From assembly GCF_001713375.1 (NCBI RefSeq), contig NZ_CP016449.1:4197501-4261500 (forward strand): a stretch of DNA of 64,000 nucleotides, given 5' to 3'. Made by a program: the position numbers and the translations under genes. Source of the stretch: Hydrogenophaga sp. RAC07 (lineage in GTDB: Bacteria > Pseudomonadota > Gammaproteobacteria > Burkholderiales > Burkholderiaceae_C). Shown here piece after piece: positions 33,801-43,875 of this stretch. Positions within the stretch are counted from its first letter, which is position 1. Every line of letters begins with the position of its first letter. Below the pieces are notes generated by a model. It was not told the DNA's origin. It worked only from the letters and a program-made list of their open reading frames with translations, and did not search any database.

Positions 33801-35318
33801 ATGGCCAACACCCCCCGCTCGATCGACCATTTCATTCACGGCCAGGTGACCCCGGGCACCTCGCCGCGCCGCCAGGACGTGTTCAACCCCGCCACCGGCG
33901 CCGTCAGTGGCCAGGTCGCGCTGGCCAACCACGCCGATGTGGACGCCGCCGTGGCCGCGGCGCAAGCCGCGTTCCCGGCCTGGGCCGACACCCCGCCCAT
34001 CCGCCGGGCGCGTGTGATGTTCAAGTTCCTGGAGCTGGTGAACCAGCACAAGGACGAGCTGGCCCACCTGATCACCGCCGAGCACGGCAAAGTGTTCACC
34101 GACGCGCAGGGCGAGGTGGCGCGCGGCATCGACATCATCGAATTCTCTTGCGGCATTCCGCAGCTGCTCAAGGGCGATTTCACCGACCAGGTGTCGACCG
34201 GCATGGACAACTGGACGCTGCGCCAGCCCCTGGGCGTGGTGGCCGGCATCACGCCGTTCAACTTCCCCGTGATGGTGCCTATGTGGATGTTCCCGGTGGC
34301 CATCGCAGCGGGCAACACCTTCGTGCTCAAGCCCAGCCCGATCGACCCGTCGGCTTCGCTGTTCATGGGCGAGCTGTTCAAGAAGGCCGGCCTGCCCGAC
34401 GGCGTGTTCAACGTGGTGCAGGGCGACAAGGAAGCTGTCGACGCGCTGTTGGTTCACCCCGATGTGAAGGCCATCAGCTTCGTGGGCTCCACGCCCATTG
34501 CCAACTACATCTACGAAACCGGCGCGCACCACGGCAAGCGCGTGCAGGCCCTGGGCGGCGCGAAGAACCACATGGTGGTGATGCCCGACGCCGACCTGGA
34601 CCAGGCGGTGGACGCGCTGATCGGCGCGGCCTACGGCTCGGCCGGCGAACGCTGCATGGCGATCTCCGTGGCGGTGCTGGTGGGCGACGTGGCCGACAAG
34701 ATCATGCCCAAGCTGATCGAGCGCACCAAGGCGCTGAAAGTGCTCAACGGCACCAACCTGGCCGCCGAGATGGGCCCCATCGTCACCGCCGCCGCGCACC
34801 AGCGCATCACCGGCTACATCGAGGCGGGCGCGAAAGAAGGCGCCAAGCTGCTGGTGGACGGCCGCGGCTTCGATGCGTCGAACACCGGCGAAGGATGCGG
34901 CAAGGGCTTCTGGATGGGCGGCACGCTGTTCGATCACGTCACGACCGAGATGAAGATCTACAAGGAAGAGATCTTCGGCCCGGTGCTCAGCTGTGTGCGT
35001 GTGCCCGACTTCGCGCAGGCCGTGAAGATCATCAACGACCACGAGTTCGGCAACGGCGTTTCCTGCTTCACACGCGACGGCAACGTGGCGCGCGAATTCG
35101 CGCGCCGCATCCAGGTGGGCATGGTCGGCATCAACGTGCCGATTCCCGTGCCCATGGCCTGGCACGGCTTTGGTGGCTGGAAGAAGAGCCTGTTTGGCGA
35201 CATGCACGCCTACGGCGAGGAAGGCGTGCGCTTCTACACCAAGCAGAAATCGATCATGCAACGCTGGCCGGAGTCGATCGGCAAGGGCGCTGAATTTGTC
35301 ATGCCCACCGCAAAGTGA
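33801..35318 (+). CDS. mmsA: CoA-acylating methylmalonate-semialdehyde dehydrogenase
   Basis: A 505-residue NAD-dependent aldehyde dehydrogenase. It oxidises methylmalonate or malonate semialdehyde to propionyl- or acetyl-CoA in valine, inositol or beta-alanine breakdown. The active Cys285 lies in [11 protein letters not shown]. The general-base Glu of ordinary ALDHs is replaced in [10 protein letters not shown], as expected for the CoA-acylating type. [20 protein letters not shown] is the family's C-terminal signature. No mmsB (3-hydroxyisobutyrate dehydrogenase) is present. It is probably activated by the divergent LysR regulator. The following two genes are close enough to share the transcript. 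Confidence 0.95.
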   Translation: MANTPRSIDHFIHGQVTPGTSPRRQDVFNPATGAVSGQVALANHADVDAAVAAAQAAFPAWADTPPIRRARVMFKFLELVNQHKDELAHLITAEHGKVFTDAQGEVARGIDIIEFSCGIPQLLKGDFTDQVSTGMDNWTLRQPLGVVAGITPFNFPVMVPMWMFPVAIAAGNTFVLKPSPIDPSASLFMGELFKKAGLPDGVFNVVQGDKEAVDALLVHPDVKAISFVGSTPIANYIYETGAHHGKRVQALGGAKNHMVVMPDADLDQAVDALIGAAYGSAGERCMAISVAVLVGDVADKIMPKLIERTKALKVLNGTNLAAEMGPIVTAAAHQRITGYIEAGAKEGAKLLVDGRGFDASNTGEGCGKGFWMGGTLFDHVTTEMKIYKEEIFGPVLSCVRVPDFAQAVKIINDHEFGNGVSCFTRDGNVAREFARRIQVGMVGINVPIPVPMAWHGFGGWKKSLFGDMHAYGEEGVRFYTKQKSIMQRWPESIGKGAEFVMPTAK

Positions 35319-35331
35319 ACCGGAGCCGGGC

Positions 35332-35628
35332 GTGAGCGACGGCAACAGTCCCTACGACCCGGACAACGGTGACTGGCAAACGCTGATCACCGTGTTCAGC
35401 CCGACCGAGGCCTACCTGCTTCGCGGGGTGCTGCAAGCCGCCGGTGTGCCGGCGGCCGTGGCCGACGCGCACCTGGTGCAGGCCTACACACTGCTCGCCA
35501 GTGCCATTCCTGTGCGGGTGCAGGTGCCCGAGCACCGACGGGTACAGGCCGAGGCGGTGCTGGTCGCGTTCGAGCGCGGCGACTACGGACTCAGCGACGA
35601 CCACCCAGGCGAGGAGACGCCTCCATGA
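35332..35628 (+). CDS. DUF2007-type small protein
   Basis: 98 residues from GTG 35332 (GGAG site upstream). The DUF2007 fold (named for a putative signal-transducing protein) is seen in LITVFSPTEAYLLRGVLQAAG, then VADAHLVQAYTLLASAIPVR and a VQVPEHRRVQAEAVLVAFE segment. Family members resemble PII-like small regulators without known ligand. Its stop overlaps the GMC oxidoreductase start (ATGA), so the two are translated in concert. Confidence 0.8.
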   Translation: MSDGNSPYDPDNGDWQTLITVFSPTEAYLLRGVLQAAGVPAAVADAHLVQAYTLLASAIPVRVQVPEHRRVQAEAVLVAFERGDYGLSDDHPGEETPP

Positions 35629-37268
35629 ACAACACCACCTTCGACTTCATCGTCATCGGCGCCGGCACCGCCGGCTGCCTGCTGGCCAACCGCCTGAGTG
35701 CCGACGCTTCCAAGCGCGTCCTGCTCGTGGAAGCCGGCCGCAAGGACGACTACCACTGGATCCACATCCCCGTGGGTTACCTCTACTGCATCGGCAACCC
35801 GCGCACCGACTGGCTCTACCAGACCGAGCCCGACCCGGGGCTCAACGGCCGCCGGCTGCGTTACCCGCGCGGCAAGGGCCTGGGCGGCTGCTCCAGCATC
35901 AACGGCATGATCTACATGCGTGGCCAGAGCCGCGACTACGACCAGTGGGCGCAGTTCACGGGCGACGACGACTGGCGCTGGGACAACTGCCTGCCCGACT
36001 TCAAGGCGCACGAAAACCACCACCGGCTCGACGCCGCGCAAGACCCCGCATTCGCGAAGCTGCACGGCCACGGCGGCGAATGGCGCATCGAAAAACAACG
36101 CCTGCGTTGGGACGTTCTCGATGCCTTCGCACAGGCGGCCCAACAAGCCGGTGTGCCCGCCACGACCGACTTCAACAGCGGCAGCAACGAAGGTGTGGGC
36201 TACTTCGAGGTGAACCAGAAAAGCGGCTGGCGCTGGAACGCATCCAAGGCCTTCCTGCGCCCGGCGCAAGGCCGCCCCAACCTCACCGTGTGGACCGAAA
36301 CCGCCACCGACAAACTTGTGCTCGAGCGCGATGCAGACGGCGGACTGCGCTGCTCCGGCGTGGAGCTCTTGCGTGGCGGGCAACGCGTGCGCGTGTCGGC
36401 CGCGCAAGAGGTGGTGCTGAGTGCCGGCAGCATCGGTTCACCGGCCATCCTGCAGCGCTCGGGCATCGGCCCGGCCGCGCTGTTGCAACAGCACGGCATC
36501 AACGTGCAGCACGATCTGCCCGGTGTGGGCGAAAACCTGCAGGACCACCTGCAGATCCGCGCGGTGTTCAAGGTGCAGGGCGCGACCACGCTCAACGTGC
36601 TGGCCAGCAGCCTGTGGGGCAAGGCCAAGATCGGGCTGGAGTACGCGCTCAAGCGCAGCGGCCCCATGAGCATGGCGCCCAGCCAGCTCGGCGCCTTCAC
36701 CCGCAGCGACCCGGGCCAGCCCTGGCCCAACATCGAATACCACGTGCAACCGCTCAGCCTGGACGCCTTTGGTGAACCGCTGCACAGCTTTCCAGCGTTC
36801 ACCGCCAGCGTGTGCAACCTCAACCCCACCAGCCGCGGCCACGTGCGCATCACCTCGGCCCTGCCCGGCGCGGCACCGGCCATTGCGCCGTGCTACCTGA
36901 GCACGCCCGAAGACCGCCAGGTGGCGGCCGACAGCCTGCGCGTGACGCGCCACATCGTGGCCCAACCGGCGCTCGCGAAATACCAGCCGCAAGAGCACAA
37001 ACCCGGCGTGCAGTTCCAGAGCGACGAAGAGCTGGCGCGCCTGGCCGGCGACATTGCAAGCACCATCTTCCACCCGGTGGGCACCACCAGGATGGGAGCG
37101 ACCAACGACCCGATGGCGGTGGTGGACAGCCACCTGCGTGTGCGCGGTGTGGCCGGTTTGCGGGTGGTGGACGCGGGCGTGATGCCCACCATCACCAGCG
37201 GCAACACGAACAGCCCCACCTTGATGATTGCGGAGAAGGCAGCGCGCTGGATCCGGACCGGGCGCTAG
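35625..37268 (+). CDS. GMC-family FAD-dependent alcohol/choline-type dehydrogenase
   Basis: 547 residues. The N-terminal FAD dinucleotide motif is FIVIGAGTAGCLLANRLS at about 7-24; the GMC signature GKGLGGCSSINGMIYMRGQ follows near 83-102; the C-terminal active-site region FHPVGTTRMG (catalytic His) and the NTNSPTLMIAEKAA end are present. It oxidises an alcohol, passing electrons to a quinone or oxygen. It resembles the choline dehydrogenase branch, but no betaine aldehyde dehydrogenase or BetI is adjacent, so the substrate is uncertain. A repeat begins at its stop codon. Confidence 0.9.
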   Translation: MNNTTFDFIVIGAGTAGCLLANRLSADASKRVLLVEAGRKDDYHWIHIPVGYLYCIGNPRTDWLYQTEPDPGLNGRRLRYPRGKGLGGCSSINGMIYMRGQSRDYDQWAQFTGDDDWRWDNCLPDFKAHENHHRLDAAQDPAFAKLHGHGGEWRIEKQRLRWDVLDAFAQAAQQAGVPATTDFNSGSNEGVGYFEVNQKSGWRWNASKAFLRPAQGRPNLTVWTETATDKLVLERDADGGLRCSGVELLRGGQRVRVSAAQEVVLSAGSIGSPAILQRSGIGPAALLQQHGINVQHDLPGVGENLQDHLQIRAVFKVQGATTLNVLASSLWGKAKIGLEYALKRSGPMSMAPSQLGAFTRSDPGQPWPNIEYHVQPLSLDAFGEPLHSFPAFTASVCNLNPTSRGHVRITSALPGAAPAIAPCYLSTPEDRQVAADSLRVTRHIVAQPALAKYQPQEHKPGVQFQSDEELARLAGDIASTIFHPVGTTRMGATNDPMAVVDSHLRVRGVAGLRVVDAGVMPTITSGNTNSPTLMIAEKAARWIRTGR

Positions 37269-37380
37269 ACCCGCCGCCGGGCCGCCCCAAGGCGGGTCAG
37301 CCCCCGGACCCGGCAAGGACCGGGGCCCTTCCCCGCCCTGGGGGCAGCGGACCACGCGCAGCGGGGGAGCGTGGGGGCCC
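37268..37380 (-). repeat. Dispersed hairpin repeat, copy C (long form)
   Basis: Third copy, in reverse orientation. Stem GACCCGCC (37268-37275) / GGCGGGTC (37291-37298) surrounds the same 15-nt loop. The central hairpin is expanded relative to copies A, B and E (an added CCGGACCCGGCAAGGACCGG segment). It fills the gap between the convergent GMC and kup genes and touches the GMC stop. Confidence 0.85.
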
Positions 37381-37387
37381 TTTTTCT

Positions 37388-39256
37388 CTAAATCTCTATC
37401 TTGGAGCCGAGCTCGATCACCGCGTTGCTCGGCAGGTGCAGGAACTCCGCCGCGGCGCTGGCGTTGTGGTGCATCTGCGCAAACAGCTTCTCGCGCCAGG
37501 GCGCCATGCCGCTGCCCAGCGTGGGCGTGACCACGTCGCGCGAGAGAAAGTAGCTGGTGGTCATGGTCTCCATCTCGCAGCCGTGCCCGCGCATGAGCTG
37601 CAACGCCTTGGGCACGTCGGGCTCGTCCTTGAAGCCGACGTTCAGCGTCACGGCCCAGCAGTTGTGGCCCAGCGGGTCGATCTGCAGGCGCTGCCCGGCG
37701 GCGATCCACGGCACCTCATGGCTGCGCACCGTCACAAACAGGTTCTGCTCGTGCAACACCTTGTTGTGCTTGAGGTTGTGCAGCATTGCGTTGGGCACGG
37801 TGCCGCGCTCGGCGGTGAGGAACACCGCGGTGCCGGCCACACGCACCGGCGGGCTCACGAACACCGCCTCCAGAAAACTCGGCAGGTCCAGCGCCTCAGC
37901 CTGCTGGGCTTCACCCATGAGGCCTCGGCCGCGCTTCCAGGTCATCATGAGCGTGAACACCAGACCGCCAATGAGCAGCGGGAACCAGCCGCCGGCGAAC
38001 AGCTTGAGCAGGTTGGATGTGAAGAACGCGAGGTCGACCACGAAGAAGAAACCGGTGGCCGCCAGGCACAGCCACAGCGGGTACTTCCAGCCGTAGCGGA
38101 TCACGTAGAACGTGAGCACGGTGGTGATCAGCATGTCCAGTGTGACGGCGATGCCGTAGGCCGCGGCCAGGTTGGTGGACGACTTGAACATGACCACCGC
38201 CAGCACGATGGCGGCAAACAGGCCCCAGTTGACGAAGGGCATGTAGATCTGGCCGGTGTCGTGTTCACTGGTGTGCTGCACCTGCAGGCGCGGCAGATAA
38301 CCCAGCTGCATGGCCTGTTTGGTCACGCTGAAGGCGCCGGTGATGAGCGCCTGCGAGGCAATCACCGTGGCCATGGTGGCCAGCAGCACCAGCGGCAGCA
38401 GCAGCCAGTCGGGTGCCATGTTGAAGAACGGATTTTTCACCGCTTCGGGCCGCGCCAGCAGCAAGGCGCCCTGGCCAAAGTAGTTCAGCGTCAGGCAGGG
38501 CATGACCACCAGGAACCAGGCCAGGCGGATCGGCTTTTTGCCGAAGTGGCCGAGGTCGGCGTAGAGCGCCTCGGCTCCGGTGACGCACAGCACCACCGCG
38601 CCCAGGATGATGAAGGTGGTGCCCGGCTGCTGCCACATGAAGCGCAGCGCGTGGTGCGGGCTCAGCGCGGCCAGAATTTCGGGGTGGTCCACGATCTGCA
38701 CCACGCCCAGCACCGCGATGGTGACAAACCACACCACGGTGATCGGGCCGAAGAACTTGCCGATGCCGCCGGTGCCGCGCTTCTGCACGGCGAACAAGGC
38801 AAACAGCACCACCAGCGTGATGGGCACCACGTACTGGCGGAAGGCGGGGGAGATGACCTCCAGGCCCTCCACCGCGGAAAGCACCGAGATGGCCGGGGTG
38901 ATGACACCGTCGCCGTAAAACAGCGCGGTGCCGAAGATGCCGATGGCCAGCAGCGTCTGGCGCAACTCGGGCCGGTCTTTCACCGCGGTGGAGGCCAACG
39001 CCAGCATGGCGATGAGGCCACCCTCGCCGTGGTTGTCGGCCCGCAGGACCAGCACCACGTACTTCAGCGAGACGATGACGGTGAGCGTCCAGAACAGGAT
39101 GGACAGCACGCCGTAGACGTTGGCGTGGGTGAACTCAACGTGGCCGGATCCGAAGACCTCCTTGACGGCGTACAGCACGCTGGTGCCGATGTCGCCGTAG
39201 ACCACACCGATGGCGCCCAGGGTGAGCGCTGTGAGAGACGATTTGCTTGCTGACAC
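37388..39256 (-). CDS. kup: Kup potassium uptake protein
   Basis: A 622-residue KUP/HAK/KT K+:H+ symporter with 12 helices and a cytosolic C-terminal domain. The opening [24 protein letters not shown] (in part: [13 protein letters not shown]) and [20 protein letters not shown] are family signatures; the C-terminal part, including [13 protein letters not shown], is normal. The start is GTG 39256, which matches homologues, but it sits in the T-tract of a terminator-like hairpin following gshA, so expression needs read-through or an overlapping promoter. Confidence 0.95.
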   Translation of the reverse strand: MSASKSSLTALTLGAIGVVYGDIGTSVLYAVKEVFGSGHVEFTHANVYGVLSILFWTLTVIVSLKYVVLVLRADNHGEGGLIAMLALASTAVKDRPELRQTLLAIGIFGTALFYGDGVITPAISVLSAVEGLEVISPAFRQYVVPITLVVLFALFAVQKRGTGGIGKFFGPITVVWFVTIAVLGVVQIVDHPEILAALSPHHALRFMWQQPGTTFIILGAVVLCVTGAEALYADLGHFGKKPIRLAWFLVVMPCLTLNYFGQGALLLARPEAVKNPFFNMAPDWLLLPLVLLATMATVIASQALITGAFSVTKQAMQLGYLPRLQVQHTSEHDTGQIYMPFVNWGLFAAIVLAVVMFKSSTNLAAAYGIAVTLDMLITTVLTFYVIRYGWKYPLWLCLAATGFFFVVDLAFFTSNLLKLFAGGWFPLLIGGLVFTLMMTWKRGRGLMGEAQQAEALDLPSFLEAVFVSPPVRVAGTAVFLTAERGTVPNAMLHNLKHNKVLHEQNLFVTVRSHEVPWIAAGQRLQIDPLGHNCWAVTLNVGFKDEPDVPKALQLMRGHGCEMETMTTSYFLSRDVVTPTLGSGMAPWREKLFAQMHHNASAAAEFLHLPSNAVIELGSKIEI

Positions 39257-39285
39257 AAAACAACCCCGGCCTTGCGGGCTCGGGG
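39254..39285 (-). terminator. Terminator-like hairpin between gshA and kup
   Basis: On the minus strand CCCCG-A-GCC, loop CGCAA, GGC-CGGGG, then TTGTTTTGTG. The stem is 8 bp with one bulged A, followed by a T-rich tract. The last GTG of that tract is the kup start codon, so the hairpin either ends gshA or attenuates kup. Confidence 0.55.
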
Positions 39286-39388
39286 CAGGTTGTCTGGGGA
39301 CCGCGATTTTGCGCCCGCCCGGTCCCCCGTGTCTGTGGGCCAGGGGCTCTAAAGCCGTGGCGCAGCGCTTATGTTGCGCTGCAGCAAC

Positions 39389-40681
39389 TTACTCGTAGAC
39401 CTCGGCGTCGGGGTCGGTGGCTTCGAGCTCGTAGCTGGCGGCCAGCATGGCCAGGCGGCCGATCACGCCGTACATGTAGAAGCGGTTGGGCACGCTCGCG
39501 CCGGGCTTCACGCCGGGCTGCGGCAGCTGCGCGCTCTGCTCGAACGCCAAAGGCACATAGCTGGAACCCGGGGCGTTGAGGTTCTCGTCCACCCCCCGAT
39601 CGGCGTGCACGCGGTAAAACCCGCCCACCACGTAGCGGTCCATCATGTAGACCACGGGCTCGGCCACCGCGCTGTTGATGCGCTCGTTGGTCAGCACACC
39701 TTCCTGGATGATCACCTCGTGCACCGCCTGCCCCGACTGTGTGACGGCCATGTGGGCCTTGGTCTTGGCGGAGAGGTTGTCGATCTCGCGCGCATCGCGC
39801 ACGGTGAGGATGCCCATGCCGCCGGTGCCGTTGTCGGCCTTGACCACCACGAACGGCTTCTCGTTGATGCCGTATTCCTTGTACTTGCGGCGGATCTTGC
39901 CCAGCAGCGCGTCGGTGTTGCTGCGCAGGCATTCAAGACCGGCGTCGGTGTTGAAGTCGACCTCGCCGCACTGGTTGAACATCGGGTTGATGAGCCAGTG
40001 GTCCATGCCCAGCAGCTTGCCGAAGCGTTTGGACACCTCTTCGTAGGCCTTGAAATGGTGGCTCTTGCGCCGCGTGGGCCAGCCACCGTGCAGCGGCGGC
40101 AGCAGGTACTGCTCGTGCAGGTCTTCCACGATGCCGGGCACGCCCGCGCTCAGGTCGTTGTTGAGCAGGATGGTGCAGGGGTCGAAGTTTTTCAGGCCCA
40201 GGCGCCGCTTGGTGCGGATCAGCGGTTCCAGCACCACCTTTTCGCCACCGGGCAGCTCGATGGTGGTGGGCACCTTGATGTCGTTGGACATCGAGCCCAG
40301 CCGCACGTTGAGGCCGGCCATGTAGAAGATGCGCTGCAGCTGGGCCAAGTTGCTCAGGTAAAAGGTGTCGCGCGTGTTCTCGGGGATCAGCAGCAGGTTC
40401 TTGGCCTCGGGGCAGATCTTCTCGATCGCCGCCATGGCCGCCTGCACCGCCAGCGGAATCATCTCGGGCGTGAGGTGGTTCCAGCCGCCGGGGTAGAGGT
40501 TGGTGTCCACCGGCGCGAGCTTGAAGCCGGCATTGCGAACGTCCACCGAGCTGTAAAACGGCGGCGTGTGCTCCATCCACTCCAGCCGGAACCAGCGCTC
40601 GATGACCGGCGTGGACTCGAGGATGCGCTGCTCAAGCTCGTTGATGGGGCCGGTCAGGGCGGTGACGAGGTGGGGGACCAT
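39389..40681 (-). CDS. gshA: Glutamate-cysteine ligase, proteobacterial ATP-grasp-like type
   Basis: 430 residues from ATG 40681; the upstream open frame does not match the family. It joins glutamate and cysteine, the first step of glutathione synthesis. It belongs to the short family first noted in Acidithiobacillus and found in many betaproteobacteria, not the E. coli GshA type. Recognisable parts are LAPVDTNLYPGGWNHLTPEM, PENTRDTFYLSNL, GLKNFDPCTILLNNDLSAG, VVVKADNGTGGMGILTV and the end FYMYGVIGRLAMLAASYE. gshB is not nearby. It is cytosolic. Confidence 0.93.
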   Translation of the reverse strand: MVPHLVTALTGPINELEQRILESTPVIERWFRLEWMEHTPPFYSSVDVRNAGFKLAPVDTNLYPGGWNHLTPEMIPLAVQAAMAAIEKICPEAKNLLLIPENTRDTFYLSNLAQLQRIFYMAGLNVRLGSMSNDIKVPTTIELPGGEKVVLEPLIRTKRRLGLKNFDPCTILLNNDLSAGVPGIVEDLHEQYLLPPLHGGWPTRRKSHHFKAYEEVSKRFGKLLGMDHWLINPMFNQCGEVDFNTDAGLECLRSNTDALLGKIRRKYKEYGINEKPFVVVKADNGTGGMGILTVRDAREIDNLSAKTKAHMAVTQSGQAVHEVIIQEGVLTNERINSAVAEPVVYMMDRYVVGGFYRVHADRGVDENLNAPGSSYVPLAFEQSAQLPQPGVKPGASVPNRFYMYGVIGRLAMLAASYELEATDPDAEVYE

Positions 40682-40799
40682 AGGAAAAGGCCTGCGGCGG
40701 CAACGGGTGGGGGTAATCAGTGTAATGGGGCCGGATGGCACCCATTTCAAGCCAGGCCCGCGTGGTTGTCTGGCTTCTTTTGCGCAGGCCGGGGCCTCA

Positions 40800-41075
40800 T
40801 CAGCGGGCAGTGCCGAAGCGCGCCGCCGTGCGGGCACGGGCCTTGGCCGCTTCCACCTCACGGTCGCGGGGCTCGGCGCTGGTGCGCAGCGACTGGATGA
40901 GTTCGCGGGCAGAGTCGGCCACCTGGGCCACCGCGCGATCAAACGCGGCTTCGTTGGCTTGTGACGGCACGTTGAAACCGCTGAGCTTGCGCACGAACTG
41001 CAGCGCGGCGTCGCGGATTTCCAGTTCCGTGGCGGGTGGCTCGAAGTTGAACAGGGTCTTGATGTTGCGGCACAT
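40800..41075 (-). CDS. DUF2277-family protein
   Basis: 91 residues from ATG 41075, giving the family opening MCRNIKTLFNFEPPATELEI and then ALQFVRKLSGFNVPSQANEA. This compact helical family is widespread; an N-terminal Cys-Arg-Asn is invariant, but its function is unknown. It lies 25 bp downstream of proA on the same strand and is likely co-transcribed. The basic C-terminal tail (AKARARTAARFGTAR) is variable. Confidence 0.88.
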   Translation of the reverse strand: MCRNIKTLFNFEPPATELEIRDAALQFVRKLSGFNVPSQANEAAFDRAVAQVADSARELIQSLRTSAEPRDREVEAAKARARTAARFGTAR

Positions 41076-41100
41076 GTTCACTCCCTCCGATGGGCCTTGA

Positions 41101-42381
41101 TCAGCCCCGAACTTCACCCTCGCCCAACACCACGTACTTCAACGAAGTCAGGCCCTCCACCCCCACCGGCCCACGGGCGTGGAACTTGTCGGTGCTGATG
41201 CCGATTTCGGCGCCCAGACCGAATTCGAAACCGTCGGCGAAACGGGTGCTGGTGTTGACCATGACGCTGGCCGAATCCACTTCACGCAAAAACCGCTGGG
41301 CGTGCCTGTGGTCGGTGGTGAGGATGGCGTCGGTGTGGTGGCTGCTGTAGCGGTTGATGTGGGCAATGGCTTCGTCCACGCCCTCGACCAGCTTGATGCT
41401 GATGACCGGTGCCAGGTATTCCTCGGACCAGTCGGCTTCGGTCGCATCTTTCAGGTCGGCGTCTGGCACCGCCGAAAGGATCGCCTTGCTCTCGGGGCAG
41501 CAGCGCATCTCGACCCCTTTGGCGGCGTAGATGGCACCGATCTTCGGCAGGAAGCTGGCGGCCACGGCGCGCGCCACCAGCAGGCTCTCGGTGGCGTTGC
41601 AGGGGCTGAACTTCTGGGTCTTGGCGTTGTCCGCCACCGTCACCGCCATGGCCACGTCACACGGATCGTCCACGTAGGTGTGGCAATTGCCGTCCAGGTG
41701 CTTGATGACCGGCACCTTGGCCTCGGCGCTGATGCGCTCGATCAGGCCCTTGCCGCCGCGCGGAATGATCACGTCCACGTACTGCGGCATGGTGATGAGC
41801 TGGCCCACGGCGGCGCGGTCGGTGGTGGGCACGAGCTGCACTGCGTCGGCGGGCAGGCCGGCGTCCGTCAATGCGCGCTGCACCAGGTTGTTGAGCGCGC
41901 GGTTGGACTCGATGGCTTCCGAGCCACCGCGCAGGATGGCCGCGTTGCCGCTCTTGATGGAAAGCGACGCCGCCTCGATGGTCACGTTGGGGCGGCTTTC
42001 GTAGATCATGCCGAACACACCGATGGGCACGCGCATCTGCCCCACGCGGATGCCGCTGGGCATCTGCTTCAGGCCGGTGATGTCGCCAATGATCTCGGGC
42101 ATGGCGGCCAGCTGCTCGCAGCCCTGGGCGCAGGTCTCGATGACCTTGGGCGTGAGCTTGAGTCGGTCCACCATGGGTTCGGCCAGGCCGGCGGCGCGCG
42201 CCCGTTCGAGGTCCTTGGCGTTGTCCCGCTGCAGGGCGTCCACGTTGGCGCGCAGCAGGGCGGCCAGGCCAAGCAGGGCCCGCTGCTTGGTGGCCGAGCT
42301 GGCCTTGGCCATGAGCGCCGAGGCCGCCTTGGCCTGCTGGCCCAGGGTGTGCATGAGTTCGGTGGTGTTGGTCGCGTTCAT
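41101..42381 (-). CDS. proA: Gamma-glutamyl phosphate reductase
   Basis: A 426-residue NADPH-dependent enzyme. It reduces glutamyl-5-phosphate to glutamate-5-semialdehyde in proline synthesis. The catalytic Cys261 lies in [28 protein letters not shown] and [13 protein letters not shown] are family motifs, and the C-terminal [19 protein letters not shown] is intact. proB is not in the window. In many Burkholderiales proA follows holA; here about 10 kb of other genes separates them. Confidence 0.96.
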   Translation of the reverse strand: MNATNTTELMHTLGQQAKAASALMAKASSATKQRALLGLAALLRANVDALQRDNAKDLERARAAGLAEPMVDRLKLTPKVIETCAQGCEQLAAMPEIIGDITGLKQMPSGIRVGQMRVPIGVFGMIYESRPNVTIEAASLSIKSGNAAILRGGSEAIESNRALNNLVQRALTDAGLPADAVQLVPTTDRAAVGQLITMPQYVDVIIPRGGKGLIERISAEAKVPVIKHLDGNCHTYVDDPCDVAMAVTVADNAKTQKFSPCNATESLLVARAVAASFLPKIGAIYAAKGVEMRCCPESKAILSAVPDADLKDATEADWSEEYLAPVISIKLVEGVDEAIAHINRYSSHHTDAILTTDHRHAQRFLREVDSASVMVNTSTRFADGFEFGLGAEIGISTDKFHARGPVGVEGLTSLKYVVLGEGEVRG

Positions 42382-42499
42382 GGGCCCGATTTTCGCAGAG
42401 GGGCGGCGATTGTGTCGGCCAAGGGCTCAAGTTGCCGCGGCGGTGGCCGATAGGCTGGTTGAGATCCCCACCCATCCGCCCTCCAGCACCACGACCACC

Positions 42500-42814
42500 A
42501 TGTCCATGTCCGTCACCGCCATCGGCCTGAGCGGCATGCGCGCCGCGCAGCTCAAGCTGGACTCGCACGCCCACAACGTGGCCAACGTGCAGACACCGGA
42601 CTTCCGGCGCCAGGTCACGGTGCAGACGGCTCGGCCCGAGAGGGGCGGTGTGGACACACGGATCGGTCGGGAGGCCGACGTGTCAGCGCCCTTCGACCGA
42701 CTGGCCGACGACCTGGTGGGCCAGCGCATGAGCCTCTACAGCTTCGCCGCCAACCTGCGCACCGTGCAGACGGAAGACCGCATGCTGGGAACGCTGCTGG
42801 ACACGAAGGCCTGA
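42500..42814 (+). CDS. Orphan flagellar rod-like protein (FlgB/FlgC N-terminal type)
   Basis: 104 residues. The N-terminus is the flagellar basal-body rod signature: MSVTAIGLSGMRAAQLKLDS, then HAHNVANVQTPDFRRQ (normally ASNxANxxTPGYKR-like). The C-terminus, LYSFAANLRTVQTEDRMLGT, resembles the last helix of FlgC (normally YEANLxVxKTxDEM). So it looks like a compact complete rod protein, shorter than FlgC (about 135), with the middle reduced. No other flagellar gene is in the window. It may be a real minor component, or a domesticated one. It lies divergent from proA. Confidence 0.75.
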   Translation: MSMSVTAIGLSGMRAAQLKLDSHAHNVANVQTPDFRRQVTVQTARPERGGVDTRIGREADVSAPFDRLADDLVGQRMSLYSFAANLRTVQTEDRMLGTLLDTKA

Positions 42815-42847
42815 GCCTCCGGTCGGCTGCATCAGCATGAGGCGCGG

Positions 42848-43747
42848 TCACCGCGTGCCCGCGCCCACCAGCATCTCGCACGGACCCACAAAACCCTCCG
42901 CCGGGGTCTCGAAGCGGTGCAAGGCTTCCTCGATTTCTCTCCACGTGTCGGTACGCTCGTCGTCGCTCAGACTGGCCATCATCTGGTGCAGCGCGCCGAA
43001 GGATTCCCGTTCGAACCGCACGCACTCGGTGGCCGTGGGCAGACGCACCGGGGAGTCAACCTTGCGCACCTCCACGTCGCGAAAACCCGCTTGCTCCAGC
43101 ACTGTCGCCAGCACGCCTTCACCGCCCAAGGAAAAAGGCCCTGGTTGTCCAGGCAAGGGCGGTGGCAACTGCGCGCGGCGGCGGATGATGCCGACCGGCA
43201 CGGCAAAGAAGGGATTGCGTTCGGCCGTGGAATACACCACCGCGGCGAAACGCCCGCCCGGCTTCAGTGCGTGGCGGATGCCGGCGAGCGCGCGCTGCTG
43301 GTCGGGAAAGTAGATCAGGCCGACGCGCGACACCGCGGCATCAAAGGAGCCACCGGGCAACAGATCGTGGCACTCACCATCGAGCTCACGGGTTTCCACG
43401 TTCGACAGGCCGGCCTGTTCGGCCGCCTGCCTCGCATGTCGAAGAATCGTCGGTGAAATGTCGGTGGCCAGCACATGACCCGTCGCGCCCACGCGGCGCG
43501 CGGCGACCAGGGTCTGTTCGCCCGCGCCGGCCGCCACGTCAAGCACGCGCGCGCCGGGGCCAACGGCCGCCATGTCCAGCATGGCCTCGGTCGCCGGGCC
43601 CAGCCAGCGGGCCAGCAAGGGCCCCCATCGATCCCAGGCTTCAGCGGCGTTTTCCCACTGCGCGCGCGTGGTCTGGCGAAACTTCTCGGCGTCGAAGACG
43701 GCTGGTGCAGCGGGTGCAGCGGGGGCGGAAACGAGGGCTTCGGTCAT
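42848..43747 (-). CDS. Class I SAM-dependent methyltransferase
   Basis: 299 residues from ATG 43747, with CCAAGGAGC before it. The SAM motif I is RVLDVAAGAGEQTL at about 68-80; motif II region HVLATDISPTIL; then SFDAAVSRVGLIYFP and the hinge motif LKPGGRFAAVVYS. It resembles the UbiE/COQ5-like Methyltransf_11 group, but with an extra C-terminal helical part. The substrate is unknown. It is divergent from an HxlR regulator, 128 bp apart, that probably controls it. Confidence 0.85.
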   Translation of the reverse strand: MTEALVSAPAAPAAPAVFDAEKFRQTTRAQWENAAEAWDRWGPLLARWLGPATEAMLDMAAVGPGARVLDVAAGAGEQTLVAARRVGATGHVLATDISPTILRHARQAAEQAGLSNVETRELDGECHDLLPGGSFDAAVSRVGLIYFPDQQRALAGIRHALKPGGRFAAVVYSTAERNPFFAVPVGIIRRRAQLPPPLPGQPGPFSLGGEGVLATVLEQAGFRDVEVRKVDSPVRLPTATECVRFERESFGALHQMMASLSDDERTDTWREIEEALHRFETPAEGFVGPCEMLVGAGTR

Positions 43748-43875
43748 GGCAGTGCTCCTTGGACTTGACCGATGCGACATGCACGGTCGGTCGTCAAGGT
43801 ATGCCGGGTGGCGGGTGCGCTCAAGTCCAGAATCTGGAGTAGGCGTTCTGCCGGCACACGACTAGACTGATCCGC

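Noticed and set aside
36812..39253. 813-codon plus-strand frame over the GMC and kup genes
   Set aside because: It crosses a repeat and two genes on different strands and has no domain; the real genes there carry all family motifs.
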